From positions 1 through 59,822 of IMG/VR virus record IMGVR_UViG_3300021959_000041: DNA of 59,822 nt. The stretch is one strand, 5' to 3'. The notes under the pieces were generated by a model. It was not told the DNA's origin and ran no database searches. It was given only the letters and a program-made list of their open reading frames with translations. Made by a program: the position numbers and the translations under genes. This document shows, one piece after another, positions 1 to 6,110 of the stretch. The stretch's first letter is position 1. Every line of letters starts with the position of its first letter. Origin of the DNA: a virus.

Positions 1-50
1 CCGAACTTTGTTTTTTTACCTTTACGGTACTTTTTATTCATCTTACTCAT
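1..50 (-). CDS. Partial small basic protein, runs off left edge
   Basis: The ATG at 50-48 overlaps the TGA stop of the upstream 51-aa gene (ATGA coupling). The 16 readable codons are almost all Lys, Arg, Gly and Asn, starting MSKMNKKYRKGKK. The rest lies outside the window. It is the last visible member of a run of tiny basic proteins on the minus strand. Function is unknown; basic peptides like this in phages are often minor virion or DNA-binding proteins, which is only an inference here. Confidence 0.4.
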   Translation of the reverse strand, partial: MSKMNKKYRKGKKTKF

Positions 51-202
51 TTCTTACTTTTTTTTGCGTAGTTAGGGTCTTTACAATATTTACTAGCTGC
101 CATGTTTGCATAGGCAGACGGATACGTATCGAACGTTCTCTTTGCCCAAGCGATACCTGCTGGACAGATTTTGTTTTTACGACCTGTTTTTTTCTTAGCC
201 AT
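47..202 (-). CDS. Small conserved phage protein with YPSAYAN motif (51 aa)
   Basis: A 51-aa basic protein whose core reads CPAGIAWAKRTF followed by YPSAYAN and a second Cys. The pattern of C-P-x-G, W/F-AKR-x-F, YPSAYAN and A-x-K resembles a short motif common in marine phage and large algal-virus proteins, probably a small Cys-containing structural unit. Its ATG overlaps the preceding stop (TAATG), and its stop overlaps the next start, so it sits in a translationally coupled string. I read the frame directly from the sequence. Function unknown; a minor virion component is plausible. Confidence 0.65.
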   Translation of the reverse strand: MAKKKTGRKNKICPAGIAWAKRTFDTYPSAYANMAASKYCKDPNYAKKSKK

Positions 203-306
203 TAATACTTAGACTTAACTTTTTTACCAGTTTTTTTTGCATGCTTTTTTGCAGCTGCTTTTCCTTTTTTTGTGTAACTAAACTTTTTACTTCCTACTGT
301 TGGCAT
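202..306 (-). CDS. Tiny Lys/Ala-rich basic protein (34 aa)
   Basis: Begins MPTVGSKKFSYTKKGK and ends in a Lys/Gly/Ala-rich tail. Its TAA overlaps the ATG of the next gene (TAATG). Similar proteins with a GSKKFSYTKKG-like core followed by a polybasic tail occur in many phages, but their role is not known to me. The strong charge suggests nucleic-acid or capsid association (inference). The coupled start and stop on both sides support real translation. Confidence 0.6.
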   Translation of the reverse strand: MPTVGSKKFSYTKKGKAAAKKHAKKTGKKVKSKY

Positions 307-406
307 AATTTGTTTTTTTATAAATTAACATATTAGGGTAGTCTTTCGTGTTACCCTTTGGACACGTGTAATTGTATTTGTTTTTATCTAAAGAACTCTT
401 CTCCAT
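287..406 (-). CDS. Possible small protein (39 aa)
   Basis: An ATG at 406-404 overlaps the TAA of the 82-aa gene (TAATG). The frame stays open for 39 codons and contains a CPKG turn and a YAN near the end, faintly echoing the 51-aa protein downstream. It overlaps the start of the 34-aa gene by 20 bp. Coupling at the start is the main evidence; there is no family recognition. It could be a spurious frame in a leader between the 82-aa and 34-aa genes. Confidence 0.4.
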   Translation of the reverse strand: MEKSSLDKNKYNYTCPKGNTKDYPNMLIYKKTNYANSRK

Positions 407-654
407 TATTTTTTATTCATGTGATTTTTTGTTCTCATAGTAGCGTGAAGAATTTTTTCTTCTCTCGAACCCTTTGGTGCGTATACCATTTTAGATTTAC
501 CTGTCGAAGGGTTGTAAATCTCTACATCCCCTGGTGTTGAATTTATTCTTTTGATTGCTGAGTTACGAAATCCCACTGAGTCGTAATTGTCCATTTTACG
601 GATTCCTACTGACTTGGAATTATTTTTCTTACTAGGTCTTATTCCTTTTGGCAT
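406..654 (-). CDS. Small basic hypothetical protein (82 aa)
   Basis: First gene of the leftward string of small genes. It begins MPKGIRPSKKNN; residues about 38-60 read INSTPGDVEIYNPSTGKSK, which could be a small beta-structured unit, and the C-terminus is basic. A TAnnTTTG promoter box (678-671) lies 16 nt upstream, and the divergent winged-helix gene begins at 693. The family is not recognised. Coding is likely from the promoter spacing and the coupled gene downstream. Confidence 0.65.
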   Translation of the reverse strand: MPKGIRPSKKNNSKSVGIRKMDNYDSVGFRNSAIKRINSTPGDVEIYNPSTGKSKMVYAPKGSREEKILHATMRTKNHMNKK

Positions 655-670
655 AATATTGTTATTTTTA

Positions 671-678
671 CAAAGATA
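671..678 (-). promoter_or_regulatory. Bacteroidota-type -7 box TATCTTTG
   Basis: TATCTTTG on the minus strand, 16 nt before the 654 start, matches the TAnnTTTG -7 consensus of Bacteroidota. No TTTG is visible at the usual -33 distance. The same box is found at similar spacing before other leftward units in this window. Confidence 0.45.
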
Positions 679-692
679 AGAAATCTAATATA

Positions 693-1136
693 ATGAAATT
701 AAAAGTTAATGACTGCCTAAAGTACTGGCGAGTCATACGCTATTTTATCAAACAAAAGTATGGTCTGACTACCGGCGATTTAGATATGCTTTTATTTCTT
801 TACAGTGAAGATATATTCTCAAAAGAAAAGTTTGAAGAGTTTGACAACCTACTCTCATGGGACGAAGATAGATTTGATAGACTGCTTAGAGATGGTTGGA
901 TAGAAGTATTTCGCCGTAGGCGAAAAAAATTCAAGACACTGTATGGCCTCACGTTTAAAACTCAAAGAGTCATTAGCGGTATCTATAAGAAGCTTAGTGG
1001 GGAAGAAATACCTACAGACATGAGCAACAACCCTATCTTTGCAAAGAATGTAAAATTTTCAGACAAGGTTTACAAGAAGATGATTATAGAGATGAACGCT
1101 TCTATAAGACAACAACGACGTCTTTCTCCTGAATAA
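693..1136 (+). CDS. Winged-helix DNA-binding-like protein (147 aa)
   Basis: Residues about 20-90 have the rhythm of a MarR-type winged helix: a helix beginning LTTGDLDMLLFLY, a second helix with SWDEDRFDRLLRDGWI, and a wing rich in Arg and Lys (FRRRRKKFK) before a strand ending YGLTFK. The C-terminal 50 residues are mainly helical and basic. It is a single plus-strand gene between minus-strand clusters, divergent from the 82-aa gene and overlapping the end of GroES by 35 bp tail to tail. A role as a transcriptional regulator of the flanking late genes is an inference; exact family not assigned. Confidence 0.6.
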   Translation: MKLKVNDCLKYWRVIRYFIKQKYGLTTGDLDMLLFLYSEDIFSKEKFEEFDNLLSWDEDRFDRLLRDGWIEVFRRRRKKFKTLYGLTFKTQRVISGIYKKLSGEEIPTDMSNNPIFAKNVKFSDKVYKKMIIEMNASIRQQRRLSPE

Positions 1137-1359
1137 TTGTGAAAGGTTCATCGTTTATTATCATAGAGTATCCTGAGCGCTTGTCATAAAAAATAAAGTC
1201 ACCCTCATCTAAAACAGCTACTTCTGTACCTGATTTTATTATCACTCCTTTTTTGTATCTTAGCTGGTTGGCATCTTCTGAACTTAGAAGAAGTCCTGAT
1301 GAAGTTTTAATCTCTTCATCAATCGTTTTAATAATTATATTCTTACCTATCGGTTTCAT
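1102..1359 (-). CDS. groES: GroES-like co-chaperonin
   Basis: This 85-aa protein has the GroES layout: N-terminal strand MKPIGKNIIIK, then a mobile loop (about residues 14-30) with SSGLLLSS in place of the usual hydrophobic tripeptide that docks on GroEL, then KKGVIIKSG, DEGDFIFYDK and a closing strand. It is slightly shorter than bacterial GroES (about 95 aa). It would cap the phage GroEL encoded upstream in the same operon, in the cytoplasm, helping fold virion proteins. Its start overlaps the lipoprotein gene by 17 bp, and its 3' end overlaps the convergent winged-helix gene. Confidence 0.85.
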   Translation of the reverse strand: MKPIGKNIIIKTIDEEIKTSSGLLLSSEDANQLRYKKGVIIKSGTEVAVLDEGDFIFYDKRSGYSMIINDEPFTIIQEKDVVVVL

Positions 1360-1546
1360 AATACGAACAAAATATTTCAGTTATGTATGTTACTTCACAG
1401 ATTCCATCAACGCACATTATATCTTCCTTCTGATATTGGTCTACTTTGTATGTAATACATCTATCGTCATCTTTAGTACAAGAAGCTGCCATAAAAAACA
1501 AAAGTATCAATAGAAAAAGTATGATGTAATCCAAAATTTTTTTCAT
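1343..1546 (-). CDS. Small lipoprotein in the chaperonin operon (67 aa)
   Basis: The N-terminus is a lipoprotein signal: MKK, then a hydrophobic stretch from about residue 4 to 18, then a lipobox MAASC with Cys at residue 23, followed by TKDDD. The mature part is about 45 aa with four more cysteines, possibly disulphide-bonded. It overlaps the upstream membrane-protein gene by 4 bp and groES by 17 bp, so it is cotranslated with them. Function unknown; superinfection exclusion or an outer-membrane lysis role is possible. No family recognised. Confidence 0.65.
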   Translation of the reverse strand: MKKILDYIILFLLILLFFMAASCTKDDDRCITYKVDQYQKEDIMCVDGICEVTYITEIFCSYYETDR

Positions 1547-1725
1547 TTGCTATTTTTATAATCAAGCACAAACCCAATCGCTACAAGTAAATTCATTCCT
1601 ACTGAAGAGGCTATCTCCACCAAGTCATGAAACGAATGTATCGATAAATGCACATGCCCTACAATCCAAAAAGGTATGGCTAAGTTTTGGCTTATCCAAA
1701 TAAGTGTAAACTTAACTAGCCTCAT
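1543..1725 (-). CDS. Small membrane protein (60 aa)
   Basis: Two hydrophobic segments, about residues 5-27 and 38-55, separated by HLSIHSFHDL, suggest a two-pass inner-membrane protein. The start lies inside the end of groEL (14 bp overlap), and the stop overlaps the lipoprotein start. Its size and topology would fit a holin or a membrane exclusion protein, but there is a clearer holin at 52313-52684, so no function is assigned. Confidence 0.55.
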   Translation of the reverse strand: MRLVKFTLIWISQNLAIPFWIVGHVHLSIHSFHDLVEIASSVGMNLLVAIGFVLDYKNSK

Positions 1726-3307
1726 AAGTTCTCGCCATTGTTACAATCGCATTAGTAGATAGTATGGTCACCGCAACACTTACAGCGTTTTGTAGTGCCT
1801 GCTTTGTTACCTTCATGGGGTCTATAATTCCAAGCTCTATTAGGTCACCTTCTTTCCCGCTCTTCACATCCAGACCTATGTTCTTCTCGTTATACACTCT
1901 ACTGTTCTGTATCCCTGCGTTCTCTTGTATCTGCTTAAGCGGCTCTAGCAGCGCCCCCCCCAAAATCGCCTTGGCGATTTTTTTTGAGCTACTTTTTGAC
2001 CCTTTTAGTAATAAACCCTCTTGATACAGAGCCAGTCCTGCCCCAGGGAGTATGCCTTCCTCTAGGGCACTACGGACTGCGCACACTGCGTCATCAACTC
2101 TATCGAACAGTTCCTTTTGCTCTAGGTCTGTGTTCCCACCTACGTAAATAACACCAACCCCACCTGTGAGGGATGCTATACGAGAGAGGATAAACTCCTT
2201 GTCCATCTTCTTAACTGTTACGGAATGGGCTTCCCAGAGCTGTGCTACCCTCTTATCGATTAGCTTCTCATCCACATGAGAATCATCTTTGATTATTATA
2301 CTAGAGTCTTTCCCTACGATTATCTTCTTTGCACGACCCAGGTCTTCAAAGGACATAATGCTCATATCGTCTCCAGTTTTTTCTGAAAAATAAGTAGCCC
2401 CTACTGACAGAGCTATGTCTTGCATCAGTTCATGTTGCTTATAGCCAAAGGAGGGTGGAATTATGGCACAAAGCTTCAAGCTGTTCTTCATCACATTCGC
2501 CGCTAGGGTGTTTATGACTTGTTGTGAACAAGGCGCTACTATTAATAATTTTTTTCCTTCATTGATAATTGGTTTTAATATATTCTCAATGACAAGTATG
2601 TTGTTTATCTCTGCATCAGATACAAGGACATGTACATCCTCCATGATACACTCATCCTTTTTTTGATTGTTGATAAACAGAGGCGATGAGTACCCTCTGT
2701 CTATCTTCAATCCGTTTGTGGTTTCAAAGCCGGTCTCAGACCCTTGAGCTTTCTCCACCGTTACTATCCCGTTTTTTCCTATAGATGTGTATGTGTCTGC
2801 TATTATCTTCCCTACATGGGTGTCATTGTTTGCAGATATGGTTGCCACATCTAGTAATTTTTTATCGGACACTTTGCGTGAGCGCTTCTTTAGATTGCTC
2901 ACTACATCCTCGGTCAAAGAAACCATATCACGTAGGACCTGGGTTTTATTGTCTGCATCTTCAAGCTCCTCTATACCTGTGCGAACTAATGCTTCTGTCA
3001 GAACAATAGCCGTAGTCGTTCCATCCCCTGCATTAGCTGCAGTACGAGACGCTGCCTCTCTCATCATCTGAACCGCTAGGTTCTCTACCGGGTCTAATAG
3101 TTGTATGGACTTAGCTACAGTAACCCCATCCTTAGTCACAGTTATCCCATGGGTATGACTAGCTGACTCTATTAGAACAGTATTACCCATAGGCCCAAGC
3201 GTAGACTTTACAGCCTTAGACATTTTCGTTATTCCTTTGATTAGTTTAGACCTAGCCTCTTTAGAAAAGTGCAAGTCTTTCGGTGAGTACCCTCCAGTAG
3301 TTTCCAT
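1712..3307 (-). CDS. groEL: Phage-encoded GroEL-type chaperonin (531 aa)
   Basis: A full-length group I chaperonin. Visible signatures are TLGPMGNTVLI (about 36-46), the ATP-binding GDGTTTA (94-100), the intermediate-domain GGVGVIYVGG, and EGILPGAG near the nucleotide pocket, where DDAV keeps an acidic residue in the position of the catalytic Asp398 of E. coli. The C-terminus stops at ARTYEAS and lacks the Gly-Gly-Met tail of bacterial GroEL. It is slightly shorter than the usual 545 aa. It probably folds capsid or tail proteins in a double ring with the GroES encoded two genes downstream. The start has an A-rich leader ending AATTAAATCAAATCGAATG. Confidence 0.93.
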   Translation of the reverse strand: METTGGYSPKDLHFSKEARSKLIKGITKMSKAVKSTLGPMGNTVLIESASHTHGITVTKDGVTVAKSIQLLDPVENLAVQMMREAASRTAANAGDGTTTAIVLTEALVRTGIEELEDADNKTQVLRDMVSLTEDVVSNLKKRSRKVSDKKLLDVATISANNDTHVGKIIADTYTSIGKNGIVTVEKAQGSETGFETTNGLKIDRGYSSPLFINNQKKDECIMEDVHVLVSDAEINNILVIENILKPIINEGKKLLIVAPCSQQVINTLAANVMKNSLKLCAIIPPSFGYKQHELMQDIALSVGATYFSEKTGDDMSIMSFEDLGRAKKIIVGKDSSIIIKDDSHVDEKLIDKRVAQLWEAHSVTVKKMDKEFILSRIASLTGGVGVIYVGGNTDLEQKELFDRVDDAVCAVRSALEEGILPGAGLALYQEGLLLKGSKSSSKKIAKAILGGALLEPLKQIQENAGIQNSRVYNEKNIGLDVKSGKEGDLIELGIIDPMKVTKQALQNAVSVAVTILSTNAIVTMARTYEAS

Positions 3308-3326
3308 TCGATTTGATTTAATTACT

Positions 3327-3353
3327 CAAATATATAAAAAGTTTTTTATCCAA
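3327..3353 (-). promoter_or_regulatory. Possible groEL promoter
   Basis: TATATTTG (3334-3327, minus strand) fits TAnnTTTG and lies 19 nt before the groEL ATG. A TTG (3353-3351) precedes it with a 16-nt spacer, somewhat short for the Bacteroidota consensus. It borders the TGACGA repeat region. Confidence 0.35.
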
Positions 3354-3360
3354 TGACACT

Positions 3361-3539
3361 ATGACGAAAATTTTCTCCTATATCTCTCTATATAAATTTT
3401 ATATTTTATTTTTTTTCTTATATACGACCCCTTCTCTTTTCGTCATTTCGTCATAAAAAAAAGTAAAGTATTAATAATCAATAAGTTAAAGCATGACGAC
3501 TTTGATTATTTTCGTCATGGATATGACGAACTTCGTCAT
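3361..3539. repeat. Seven TGACGA-type repeats (iteron or operator array)
   Basis: The octamer ATGACGAA, or a close variant, occurs forward at 3361-3368, 3493-3500 and 3523-3530, and inverted (TTCGTCAT) at 3439-3446, 3447-3454, 3511-3518 and 3532-3539. The copies at 3523-3539 form a perfect 17-bp palindrome with a central C. The surrounding DNA is very AT-rich and has no gene. The array lies between the leftward terminator at 3604 and the groEL promoter. It could be a replication origin bound by an initiator or an operator for groEL; sequence alone does not decide. Confidence 0.7.
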
Positions 3540-3599
3540 AATTCATATCTATTTAGAATTATTCTAAATTATTTCTAATTAATATTTCTTTAAAAATAG

Positions 3600-3625
3600 A
3601 AAAAGCTACCCCTGAAGGTAGCTTC
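3600..3625 (-). terminator. Rho-independent terminator (leftward)
   Basis: An 8-bp perfect stem, AAGCTACC (3604-3611) with GGTAGCTT (3618-3625), closes a 6-nt loop. Read on the minus strand it is followed by TTTTTCTATTTTT. It ends the two-gene leftward unit 3993-3665 and insulates the repeat region and groEL from it. Confidence 0.85.
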
Positions 3626-3664
3626 CCTAAACACTAACTAACTAACAAATATGAACTAATATGA

Positions 3665-3850
3665 TTAATTCATAAACTTTTCGAGCATCTTAGCTCGCTG
3701 AATACCTTCAGCAATCTGCTCACTATTTCTTTGAGCCTTAACCATCTTTCTAAGCTTTGCAGCTTTTTCAATTCCCATCATTCCATCAGGTCGGTCATTA
3801 ATAAGTCTACCATCCTTGACGTATAGACCATCTACAAAATTATCTTTCAT
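3665..3850 (-). CDS. Small helical hypothetical protein (61 aa)
   Basis: Start chosen at 3850, two bases after the stop of the 46-aa gene, because an upstream in-frame start would overlap that gene. The N-terminus reads MKDNFVDGLYVKDGRLIND and the rest is a basic amphipathic helix rich in Lys, Arg, Glu and Met. A strong terminator follows the stop. No family recognised. As the second gene behind the leftward early promoter it may be a small regulator (inference). Confidence 0.6.
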   Translation of the reverse strand: MKDNFVDGLYVKDGRLINDRPDGMMGIEKAAKLRKMVKAQRNSEQIAEGIQRAKMLEKFMN

Positions 3851-3852
3851 AA

Positions 3853-3993
3853 TTAATATTTTATTACTATGCTTATGAGTCCTAGAAAAACTGTCACCTC
3901 GGACCAATCATGTTGCTCGTCCTCTGCATAGTATTGAAAGCCTATTGCAAATCCGATGCGTATACGATTGTGAATTTCTATATCCCACGGCAT
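3853..3993 (-). CDS. Small conserved phage protein (46 aa)
   Basis: Reads MPWDIEIHNRIRIGF, then GFQYYAEDEQHDWSE and a hydrophobic C-terminal stretch (VTVFLGLISIVIKY). This arrangement, an amphipathic start, an acidic middle with D-W/Y-S-E and a hydrophobic C-terminal strand, resembles very small proteins seen in many phages, of unknown function. It is the first gene of a leftward unit served by the promoter at 4248-4218. The next start follows its stop after two bases. Confidence 0.65.
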   Translation of the reverse strand: MPWDIEIHNRIRIGFAIGFQYYAEDEQHDWSEVTVFLGLISIVIKY

Positions 3994-4217
3994 ATACAAA
4001 GGTACAAAAAAATTACATTAGTTATCTAGAGTGTTTGGGTTCTCTACCATCTCACGTTGCATACCCCCAAAAGCAAAGTCGATTTTTTTTTTCGACCAGT
4101 TTTCAATTCATTTTATTTCCTCCAACTTTTTTGGCTTTTTCCCCTGTCAACCCTTGGTATCATTGACCTTCCCTCCAGAAAAACTAGGGAAACTTTCCAG
4201 AAGTTTTGTTTGTCCAA

Positions 4218-4248
4218 CAAAGGTAGACCTTCCCTTTAATATCTCAAA
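4218..4248 (-). promoter_or_regulatory. Leftward Bacteroidota promoter (TTTG-N19-TACCTTTG)
   Basis: On the minus strand, -33 TTTG (4248-4245) and -7 TACCTTTG (4225-4218) are separated by exactly 19 nt, the same geometry as the rightward promoter at 4381-4411. It would transcribe a leader of about 215 nt before the 46-aa gene at 3993. Together the two promoters form a divergent early control region in the gene-free stretch 3994-4443. That stretch also holds a GTCGA/TCGAC hairpin with a homopolymer loop near 4078-4097. Confidence 0.65.
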
Positions 4249-4380
4249 GAATTAAATCCCTCCTCAATAAAAAGAAAGGAAAGAATGTTGATAACTTTTT
4301 GACTACCAGTGTTAATGCGACCTCACAATTCACTTTACTAAATTAATAGTGTATAAAATATAGTATTACAAAAAAATAAA

Positions 4381-4411
4381 TTTGGAATTACAAAATAAAA
4401 GATTACCTTTG
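4381..4411 (+). promoter_or_regulatory. Rightward early promoter (TTTG-N19-TACCTTTG)
   Basis: -33 TTTG at 4381-4384 and -7 TACCTTTG at 4404-4411 with a 19-nt spacer match the Bacteroidota consensus fully. The first gene of the plus-strand module starts 33 nt downstream. The upstream motif TTTGGAATT is shared with the promoter at 6987-7018. Confidence 0.75.
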
Positions 4412-4443
4412 GATTTTAAATAACAAATTAAAACACACAAATT

Positions 4444-4641
4444 ATGAGAAAAATTACATTTAATGAGTCAAAGGAAATAATCGAAGTAATATTAAAATTA
4501 GCAGATGATTATAAAAAAGGAAGATTTGATAAGAAGATACTTGAGGAAGTTATTACAAAAATTTACAAAGATTCAGGTTGCCAGACAGAAAAGGAAATCC
4601 AGAAAATTGTAGACAATTCATTCAGCAAGTTCCTCGGCTAA
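4444..4641 (+). CDS. Early hypothetical protein (65 aa)
   Basis: First gene of the rightward early operon, immediately behind a consensus promoter. It is a small, charged, all-helical protein beginning MRKITFNESKEIIEVILKL with a second helix around KKILEEVITKIY and one Cys. No family recognised. Its position suggests an immediate-early host-takeover factor (inference). The stop codon TAA lies in the loop of a hairpin (4632-4647). Confidence 0.7.
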   Translation: MRKITFNESKEIIEVILKLADDYKKGRFDKKILEEVITKIYKDSGCQTEKEIQKIVDNSFSKFLG

Positions 4642-4691
4642 GCGAGGTTAAAGAGGCATTAGGCTTAGTGCGTTCCAGTCTTCGGACTGGA
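4632..4691 (+). ncRNA. Structured 3' region: stop-codon hairpin and UUCG hairpin
   Basis: Two clear hairpins follow the 65-aa gene. CCTCG (4632-4636) pairs with CGAGG (4643-4647), with the TAA stop in its 6-nt loop. TCCAGTC (4674-4680) pairs with GACTGGA (4685-4691) around a stable C(UUCG)G tetraloop. A weaker GCATT/AGTGC stem may lie between. There is no U-run, so this is not a standard terminator. Like the tRNA-like elements farther on, it places RNA structure exactly at a stop codon. Confidence 0.5.
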
Positions 4692-4719
4692 GGTTGTTTA
4701 ACTTAAAAACTAACAAATT

Positions 4720-4839
4720 ATGAACTTTGAATTTAATTGTGCATACTGCGACAAACCAGTAGCAACGACAACAACACCAGAAGGATTTTTTCAAGTCCTT
4801 GATGGGTGTGAATGTATAACTAATAATAACAAATCATGA
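4720..4839 (+). CDS. Small zinc-binding-like protein (39 aa)
   Basis: Begins MNFEFNCAYCDKPV and ends with GCECITNNNKS, giving a C-x2-C and C-x-C pair that could bind one zinc ion. The TGA stop overlaps the ATG of ArdC (ATGA), so translation is coupled. No family recognised; Cys patterns like this are common in small phage early proteins that bind host factors. Confidence 0.6.
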   Translation: MNFEFNCAYCDKPVATTTTPEGFFQVLDGCECITNNNKS

Positions 4840-5723
4840 AAAACATATACGATAAAATCAATGACCAAGTCCTAGAGGGCTTGGAGAAAGAAGGCTTGAA
4901 CTGGTTCAGACCATGGAAGTCTGGACAGGCTAATCAGCCGATGAACTACTCAACTGGGAAGTTTTACAAAGGCTTTAACATCTTCATGCTCAACTTTGAG
5001 ATGGTCGATAAGGAGTATGAGTATAACCAGTGGATGACCTACAAACAGGCTCAAGCTAAAGGTGGACAGGTCAAGACTGGCTCAAAGTCTACTGATGTTT
5101 ACTTCTACAAAGTTTCTTACCAGAACACTAAAACAGGAGAGTATTCAGATACTCCTACAGGTGACCTTAAAGACTGGAGAAAGACCTTTGCGATTAGATA
5201 CTTCAAAGTATTTAATATCGCCCAGACTGAAGGCTTAGAGCCACTACCAGTGGAGGAGTTTGAGCCAACTGAAGACCAGACTAATGAGATGGCTAAGAAC
5301 CTGTCAACAGGATACTTAGAGAGAGAGTCAATCACTATCAATCCATTTGGTAGGAGTGCATCTTATAGTCCATCCAGAGACCACATTGAGATGCCATCAC
5401 TGGAGACCTTCTGTGACTCGGACTCATACTACAAGACTTTGTTTCATGAGATGGCTCATTCAACTGGTCATGAGACTAGGCTCAAAAGAGCCACTCTAAT
5501 GGATGTTGCACACTGGGGTGACAATACCTACTCCAAGGAGGAGTTAGTCGCTGAGATATCAGCTATGTACCTTGTAGGGATATTGGGACTTGAACCTCAA
5601 GACTCGACCTTCAATTCACAGGCTTATATCAAGGGATGGTGCAAACACCTTAGAGACAAGTCCAGAGAGTGTGTTAATGCGATGCAACAAGCTACCAAGG
5701 TAGTGGAGTTCATCCAAGGATAG
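4836..5723 (+). CDS. ardC: ArdC-family antirestriction protein (295 aa)
   Basis: The N-terminal half (about 1-130) matches the ArdC N-terminal ssDNA-binding domain, with WFRPWKSG, NYSTGKFYKGFN and a W-x-T-x-K-Q-A segment. The C-terminal half is a zincin-type domain: HEMAH at 204-208, His212, and a downstream EELVAEISA helix supplying a further acidic ligand. ArdC proteins protect incoming DNA from host restriction. Early placement right behind the promoter fits that role. The last two codons and TAG stop form part of tRNA-like element 1. Confidence 0.92.
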   Translation: MKNIYDKINDQVLEGLEKEGLNWFRPWKSGQANQPMNYSTGKFYKGFNIFMLNFEMVDKEYEYNQWMTYKQAQAKGGQVKTGSKSTDVYFYKVSYQNTKTGEYSDTPTGDLKDWRKTFAIRYFKVFNIAQTEGLEPLPVEEFEPTEDQTNEMAKNLSTGYLERESITINPFGRSASYSPSRDHIEMPSLETFCDSDSYYKTLFHEMAHSTGHETRLKRATLMDVAHWGDNTYSKEELVAEISAMYLVGILGLEPQDSTFNSQAYIKGWCKHLRDKSRECVNAMQQATKVVEFIQG

Positions 5724-5760
5724 CATGGTGCTTGGGGAGGTTCGATTCCTCCCCTATTCA
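5718..5760 (+). ncRNA. tRNA-like element 1 (no anticodon arm)
   Basis: Acceptor-like 5-bp stem GGATA (5718-5722) with TATTC (5755-5759); D-like hairpin GCA-TGG-TGC (5723-5731); 2-nt linker TT; 7-bp T-arm GGGGAGG/CCTCCCC (5734-5740, 5748-5754) with canonical T-loop TTCGATT (5741-5747); discriminator-like A at 5760. No CCA is encoded. The ArdC stop TAG (5721-5723) lies in the 5' strand. Stacked acceptor and T helix is 12 bp, as in tRNA. The same architecture recurs at 6104 and 6940 with compensatory base changes. Confidence 0.75.
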
Positions 5761-5804
5761 CGACTTAAATGTCAATAAATAAATAGTAACTAAATAAACA
5801 AATT

Positions 5805-6110
5805 ATGAAAAACGATTTTAAAGATAAAGTTAACTGCTTAAAATTCTCTATCGGAGACAGGTTTGAATTATCAATCTCTGATGTAGGTAGGGGAGGAGGA
5901 GCATGTTGGAAGGAAGTGTTAATATGGGATGCTGAATTTGAGTCTGAATTTTCAGATAAAAAAGGAGGATTTCTAGACAACTTCAACGAAGGGTGCTTAG
6001 GTGTTAATGGTCTGCATGAGGTAATCCTCAAAGCAGTCAAACACTGCAACAATGTACTCATGAATGAGATGATTGAAGAGGGTGATAAAAGGTTCATCAC
6101 TTTAGACTAG
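5805..6110 (+). CDS. Early hypothetical protein (101 aa)
   Basis: Begins MKNDFKDKVNCLKFSIGDRF, with a Gly-rich turn GRGGGACWKE near residue 30 and a mixed alpha/beta pattern. It has four Cys. No family recognised. It lies between tRNA-like elements 1 and 2; its TAG stop is embedded in the 5' strand of element 2. The start is preceded by the A-rich leader AACTAAATAAACAAATT usual in this phage. Confidence 0.65.
   Translation: MKNDFKDKVNCLKFSIGDRFELSISDVGRGGGACWKEVLIWDAEFESEFSDKKGGFLDNFNEGCLGVNGLHEVILKAVKHCNNVLMNEMIEEGDKRFITLD

Noticed and set aside
340-360. AGGGTA/TACCCT hairpin as a terminator
   Set aside because: Six-bp stem with an 11-nt loop and no T-run on either strand; it also lies in the possible 39-aa frame.
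3997-4004. TACCTTTG on the minus strand just before the 46-aa gene
   Set aside because: It lies 3 nt from the ATG at 3993 and has no -33 TTTG; the promoter at 4248-4218 fits better.
4286-4294. TTATCAACA on the minus strand, one base from a DnaA box
   Set aside because: A single near match in AT-rich DNA is expected by chance; no cluster of similar sites was seen nearby, so it is not called as an origin element.
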